Positions 5,172 to 8,133 of a DNA stretch of 8,133 nucleotides are shown one piece after another. The DNA is from Nostoc cf. edaphicum LEGE 07299 (GTDB taxonomy: Bacteria > Cyanobacteriota > Cyanobacteriia > Cyanobacteriales > Nostocaceae). The notes under the pieces are model-generated. The model was not told the DNA's origin. It saw only the letters and a list, made by a program, of their open reading frames with translations, and ran no database searches. The translations under genes were made by a program, and so were the position numbers. The stretch is from contig NZ_JADEXF010000109.1 in the NCBI RefSeq assembly GCF_015207245.1, forward strand, positions 1-8,133, in the 5' to 3' direction. Each line of letters opens with the position of its first letter. The stretch's first letter is position 1.

Positions 5172-6701
5172 ATGCACATTGGATTTCTCAACCCTCAAGG
5201 CAATTTTGATTCAGGCAATAGCCACATCACGAAACACCCAGATTTTGGGGGTCAGCTAATTTACGTTAGGCAAGTCGCTATAGCCATAGCTCAAATGGGT
5301 CATAAAGTTGATATTATCACCCGTCAAATTATTGACGCGGAGTGGCCAGAGTTTGCCGAAGCGATTGACACTTATCCAGGGATCGATAATGTCCGCATTA
5401 TCCGCTTACCAGCTGGGCCAAAAGAATTTCTCTCTAAAGAGTTGTTATGGCCTCATCTGGTCGCTGATTGGATACCCAACATCTTGAAATTTTATCAACA
5501 GCAAGGTGGCTTACCCGATGCTATGACTGCTCACTACGCTGATGGAGGACTGTGTGGCGTTCTAATTGAAGAGGAGACAGGCATACCTTTTACCTTTACT
5601 GCTCATTCTCTCGGCGCTCAAAAGATCGACAAATTGGAAGTCACCCCAGAAAATCTCACAGGGATAGACGAGCAATTTAATTTTAGATATCGCATTTTAG
5701 CCGAACGCCTGAGCATGAATCGCTCGGCGGTTAATATCACTAGTACACGACAAGAACGTTTTGAACAGTATTCTCATCGAGTCTATAGTGGTGCAGTGGA
5801 TGTAGACAACGACAACCGCTTTGCAGTGATTCCACCGGGAGCAGATTTCTCGATTTTTGGTGCAAAGGCGCGTTCCGAAAATGAGGAGGCTACTTACGAG
5901 TTCATTCAGGAGCGATTGGCACGAGACATTGCAGAAGATCGTCGAGATTTGCCCGTCATCTTAGCATCTAGTCGATTAGAACTGAAAAAAAATATATTAG
6001 GTCTAGTGCAAGCTTTTGCAATGAGTCCAACACTTCAGGAACAAGCTAACTTGGTGGTAATTACAGGGGCGCTGGACAATCCTTTACGAGAAGAGGCTAG
6101 CGACGAAATAACTGAAGAAGTATTAGCCCCGATTCGGGAAGCGGTCAAAGAAAACGATTTGTGGGGCAAAATCAGTGCATTTGGCTTGTTACATCAGTCT
6201 CAAAAGTCACTGGCAGCAACCTATCGGTTTTTGGTTAAACGTCGCTCAGTATTTGCGCTGACCGCACTCTACGAACCTTTTGGGCTTGCTCCCTTAGAAG
6301 CAGCAGTAGCAGGTTTACCAGTGGTAGCAACCAAGAACGGTGGCCCTAGCGAGAGCTTGCGACAGGGAGATCGGGAATATGGCGTACTCGTCGATCCAGA
6401 AGATCCTGCTGATATTGTACGGGGGTTGGAGCGGTTGCTATGTGATGCTCAGGAGTGGGAGTATTTTGCCCAAGCTGGTCAGCAACGAGTGTTGAAAACG
6501 TACACTTGGGAATCTACTGGTGAAAACTACCTGTCTTTGCTTGAGCAAATTCTGTCTTCACCGGAAACTCGCCCTCGCGCTGAACTCCTTCCTATCCATC
6601 CCTACTTCCTTAATCCAGAATCGCAGACCGATGTTTTTTTGGAAGAATTGAGCGAACTCTACTTTGGATCTAATGAAAAGGTACTGGGGAATGCGGATTA
6701 A
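5172..6701 (+). CDS. Sucrose-phosphate synthase-type GT4 glycosyltransferase
   Basis: The 509-residue product is a retaining GT-B glycosyltransferase that most resembles the short single-domain sucrose-phosphate synthases, notably the Halothermothrix orenii enzyme as I recall it. The expected reaction is NDP-glucose plus fructose-6-phosphate to sucrose-6-phosphate, in the cytoplasm. Motifs in order: FLNPQGNFD (5-13), HPDFGGQLIYV (22-32, acceptor-side glycine loop), WPEF (58-61), HYADGGLCG (121-129), FTAHSLGAQK (142-151), RILAERL (174-180), VIPPGADF (219-226), ASSRLELKKN (265-274, donor-side strand) and ALYEPFGLAPLEA (365-377), which holds the E-X7-E pair E368/E376, then NGGPSE (389-394). The C-terminus, IHPYFLNP through LYFG, also follows the H. 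orenii pattern. There is no HAD phosphatase domain and no phosphatase gene nearby. Mannosylfructose-phosphate synthase is the main alternative because it shares these motifs. The gene lacks HIP1 sites although three of its neighbours have them. Confidence 0.85.
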   Translation: MHIGFLNPQGNFDSGNSHITKHPDFGGQLIYVRQVAIAIAQMGHKVDIITRQIIDAEWPEFAEAIDTYPGIDNVRIIRLPAGPKEFLSKELLWPHLVADWIPNILKFYQQQGGLPDAMTAHYADGGLCGVLIEEETGIPFTFTAHSLGAQKIDKLEVTPENLTGIDEQFNFRYRILAERLSMNRSAVNITSTRQERFEQYSHRVYSGAVDVDNDNRFAVIPPGADFSIFGAKARSENEEATYEFIQERLARDIAEDRRDLPVILASSRLELKKNILGLVQAFAMSPTLQEQANLVVITGALDNPLREEASDEITEEVLAPIREAVKENDLWGKISAFGLLHQSQKSLAATYRFLVKRRSVFALTALYEPFGLAPLEAAVAGLPVVATKNGGPSESLRQGDREYGVLVDPEDPADIVRGLERLLCDAQEWEYFAQAGQQRVLKTYTWESTGENYLSLLEQILSSPETRPRAELLPIHPYFLNPESQTDVFLEELSELYFGSNEKVLGNAD

Positions 6702-6919
6702 ATAAAGTGCAAAACTGCGGTCAAAGCAGAAGTTGCTACAAAAAAAGTGGAAGTTCTTGCAGGGAAGGCGGAAGTTACTACAGACTGCGCAAAACACCGA
6801 AACGTCAAGGCGGAAGTTCTTGCAGGGAAGGCGGAAGTTGCTACAGACTGCGCGAAACACTGAAACGTCAACCCTGGAGCAATATTTTTTGATGGATGCT
6901 AAATGTGAGATTCAGGCAG
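6702..6919. other. Convergent spacer after the glycosyltransferase
   Basis: The 218-bp spacer is mostly the tandem repeat at 6728-6874. The rest (6875-6919) has a run of six T's at 6885-6890 with no GC-rich stem before it, so I do not call a terminator. Open frames here (6707-6892, 6733-6951 plus; 6558-6860 minus) exist because the repeat period is a multiple of three, and their products show only the repeat. Confidence 0.55.
6728..6874. repeat. Seven-unit 21-bp tandem repeat arranged as 63-bp higher-order copies
   Basis: GAAGTT-headed 21-bp units start at 6728, 6749, 6770, 6812 and 6833. The intervening slots at 6791 and 6854 hold a different 21-mer beginning with AAAACACCG or GAAACACTG. 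Units 6749-6811 and 6812-6874 are two 63-bp copies that differ at three positions over the first 60 bases and diverge only at their last bases. The array starts 26 bp after the glycosyltransferase stop codon. In that gene's frame it reads on to TGA at 6861-6863 as AEVATKK, VEVLAGK, AEVTTDC-type heptads. Whether it is non-coding repeat DNA or decayed coding sequence cannot be decided here. Confidence 0.8.
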
Positions 6920-8032
6920 CTATGAGGAGCAGCCAGCGCAAAATGTGCTGACTGCTTCAGCAAACTGTTGGTTTTGTTCCATCAATGCCATGTGTCCGCC
7001 TGGTTTTAGGGTGACTCTTTCAGAGTAAGGTAATTCTGCTTTCATGCGATCGCTCGCCACAGGTTTTGTCGCTATATCTGAAGCCCCACACATTACCAAT
7101 ACAGGAACGTTAATAGTTGCAAGTGTATCTGTTTCGTCGAACTTCAACATTGCCAGTGTGCCACGAGCCAGAACACCAGGCGAACCCAATGCTGATAATA
7201 GACCTGCAAAACTTAGTTGACCGCGTGTTTCAGTACCCGTAAATCCAGATAGTTCGACGGTGATATACAGCGAACCATTGAAATACGAGAGCCAAGTCAT
7301 CAACCAAAAAACGGGCCATAATACAATAGTCAGATACAACACAGGTTCGAGTAGCGGTTTCTGCAATTTCCGTACCAGATTGCTAAAGATGCAAGTTTTT
7401 ACCGGATTAGTATAAGTAGTATCTACAAGAATTAAACCAGCTACTCGACTCCCTAATTGCTCTGGAAACAGGCGACAGAATGTTAGATTAATCATTCCGC
7501 CCATGCTGTGTCCCAACAAGATAACAGGTTTATCCCCTGCTATGGCAATAACAGCTTCCAAGTCACGGGCATATTTTTCTATAGAGTGATCGTTGTTTTT
7601 CGGTTTAGCGGATTTTCCCAACCCTGGTAAATCCCAAACAATTACTCGGAAGCGATCGCTTAATTGTCTTTTGGCATAATACCATATAGTACTGTTTGGC
7701 CCCCAACCATGTGACAAGATAATTGGTTGACCATCTTCAGGGCCAAAAAACTCTACTTGCAACACGCTCCCATCTGGGCGTGGTAAGCGCTGCACGGTTT
7801 TGCTACGCATAAACTTGGGTTCCTGTTTTCCAGGACGGCGCAGCAGTGGCAAACTGATAAAACGACCTCCAAAAGTCCACAAAACCATTAATAGTCCAGC
7901 CACCAAGTAGGGCGTTCCTACAAGTTCTCGCTCGTACCATTCATAGAGAATGTAGATTCCCCCGCCAAGTACCCCAACAGACAGCAGTTGAAACAGCCAT
8001 ACAAGTAGAAAATTATGAGGCATGAATATCAT
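6920..8032 (-). CDS. Membrane-anchored alpha/beta hydrolase
   Basis: The 370-residue product begins with two hydrophobic segments (about 8-30 and 40-62). A canonical alpha/beta hydrolase domain follows from about residue 88. The oxyanion region is LSHGWGPNS (106-114). VWDLPGLGKSAKP (132-144) is the usual strand-4 loop. The nucleophile elbow is GHSMGG with Ser176, and the other triad members are probably Asp319 in CGASDIATKP and His347 in PGGHMALMEQ. A hydrophobic insertion at about 227-252 (LLEPVLYLTIVLWPVFWLMTW) forms the lid region and may sit against the membrane. Esterase, lipase, epoxide hydrolase or haloperoxidase-like activities all share this fold, so the substrate is open. ATG at 8032 and a second ATG three codons later (8023) are both possible starts; neither has a strong ribosome binding site. 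The gene carries two HIP1 sites and converges on the glycosyltransferase. Its start overlaps the stop of a possible leader ORF. Confidence 0.88.
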   Translation of the reverse strand: MIFMPHNFLLVWLFQLLSVGVLGGGIYILYEWYERELVGTPYLVAGLLMVLWTFGGRFISLPLLRRPGKQEPKFMRSKTVQRLPRPDGSVLQVEFFGPEDGQPIILSHGWGPNSTIWYYAKRQLSDRFRVIVWDLPGLGKSAKPKNNDHSIEKYARDLEAVIAIAGDKPVILLGHSMGGMINLTFCRLFPEQLGSRVAGLILVDTTYTNPVKTCIFSNLVRKLQKPLLEPVLYLTIVLWPVFWLMTWLSYFNGSLYITVELSGFTGTETRGQLSFAGLLSALGSPGVLARGTLAMLKFDETDTLATINVPVLVMCGASDIATKPVASDRMKAELPYSERVTLKPGGHMALMEQNQQFAEAVSTFCAGCSS

Positions 8033-8097
8033 GAGCCTAAACCTTGCAATGCTTTGTTAACTGCTTTTAGCTTCATACCATAGTTAGAATCATCCAA
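8029..8097 (-). CDS. Possible 22-codon leader ORF overlapping the hydrolase start
   Basis: A TTG at 8097 opens a 22-codon frame (LDDSNYGMKLKAVNKALQGLGS) whose TGA (8031-8029) overlaps the hydrolase ATG (8032-8030) as ATGA. GGGAG (8108-8104) sits 6 nt before the TTG, which is good Shine-Dalgarno spacing. An in-frame ATG at 8076 would give 15 codons. The overlap could couple translation to the hydrolase, which lacks a strong ribosome binding site of its own. A frame this short could be chance, and no family resemblance is seen. Confidence 0.25.
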   Translation of the reverse strand: MDDSNYGMKLKAVNKALQGLGS

Positions 8098-8133
8098 CTT
8101 TCACTCCCAAGAATGATTTATACAGTGTTATGG

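Noticed and set aside
6558..6860. Minus-strand 100-codon frame with NFRLPCKNF repeats
   Set aside because: It is antisense to the glycosyltransferase end and to the tandem repeat; its repeats only mirror the 21-bp DNA period.
6885..6890. T-run as an intrinsic terminator for the glycosyltransferase
   Set aside because: No stable GC-rich stem immediately precedes it.
8113..8133. ATG with seven open codons running off the right edge on the plus strand
   Set aside because: Too short to judge, and no Shine-Dalgarno sequence precedes it; it might be the start of a divergent gene.

Overview
The window looks like chromosomal DNA of a filamentous, Nostoc-like cyanobacterium. Five copies of the cyanobacterial HIP1 octamer GCGATCGC are present (1477, 2047, 3860, 7046, 7652). 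The spacers carry small double-hairpin repeats of a type familiar from Nostocales, and the gene set (a DUF938 methyltransferase, a DUF1304 membrane protein, a glycoside-hydrolase-like secreted protein and a sucrose-phosphate-synthase-type glycosyltransferase) fits that group. The assignment rests on recognition only; no search was run.

Layout. Positions 1-171 hold the 3' end of a plus-strand gene, probably a Nudix hydrolase. It is followed 54 bp later by a complete DUF938 SAM-dependent methyltransferase (226-867). A convergent spacer (868-1178) contains a probable MITE. The minus strand then carries a large secreted or membrane-anchored protein (1179-3452), in which a GHL10/DUF187 glycoside-hydrolase-like domain is fused to a bilobal pepsin-like aspartic protease domain. 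Upstream on the same strand are a small basic protein of unknown function (3713-3985) and a four-helix DUF1304 membrane protein (4084-4482). A 690-bp divergent spacer (4483-5171) contains a second MITE with perfect terminal inverted repeats and a near-perfect 26-bp palindrome. Next come a plus-strand GT4 glycosyltransferase of the short, single-domain sucrose-phosphate synthase type (5172-6701), a 21/63-bp tandem repeat (6728-6874), and a minus-strand membrane-anchored alpha/beta hydrolase (6920-8032). A possible 22-codon leader ORF precedes the hydrolase.

The genes do not form one obvious pathway. The Nudix/methyltransferase pair could be co-transcribed, as could the DUF1304 gene and the small basic gene. 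The glycosyltransferase would supply sucrose-6-phosphate, but no phosphatase is encoded here. I see no defence system, CRISPR array, phage, transposase, tRNA or rRNA. The most notable items are the hydrolase-protease fusion, the pair of MITEs that share a core but have different arms, and several uncharacterised palindromes in promoter regions.
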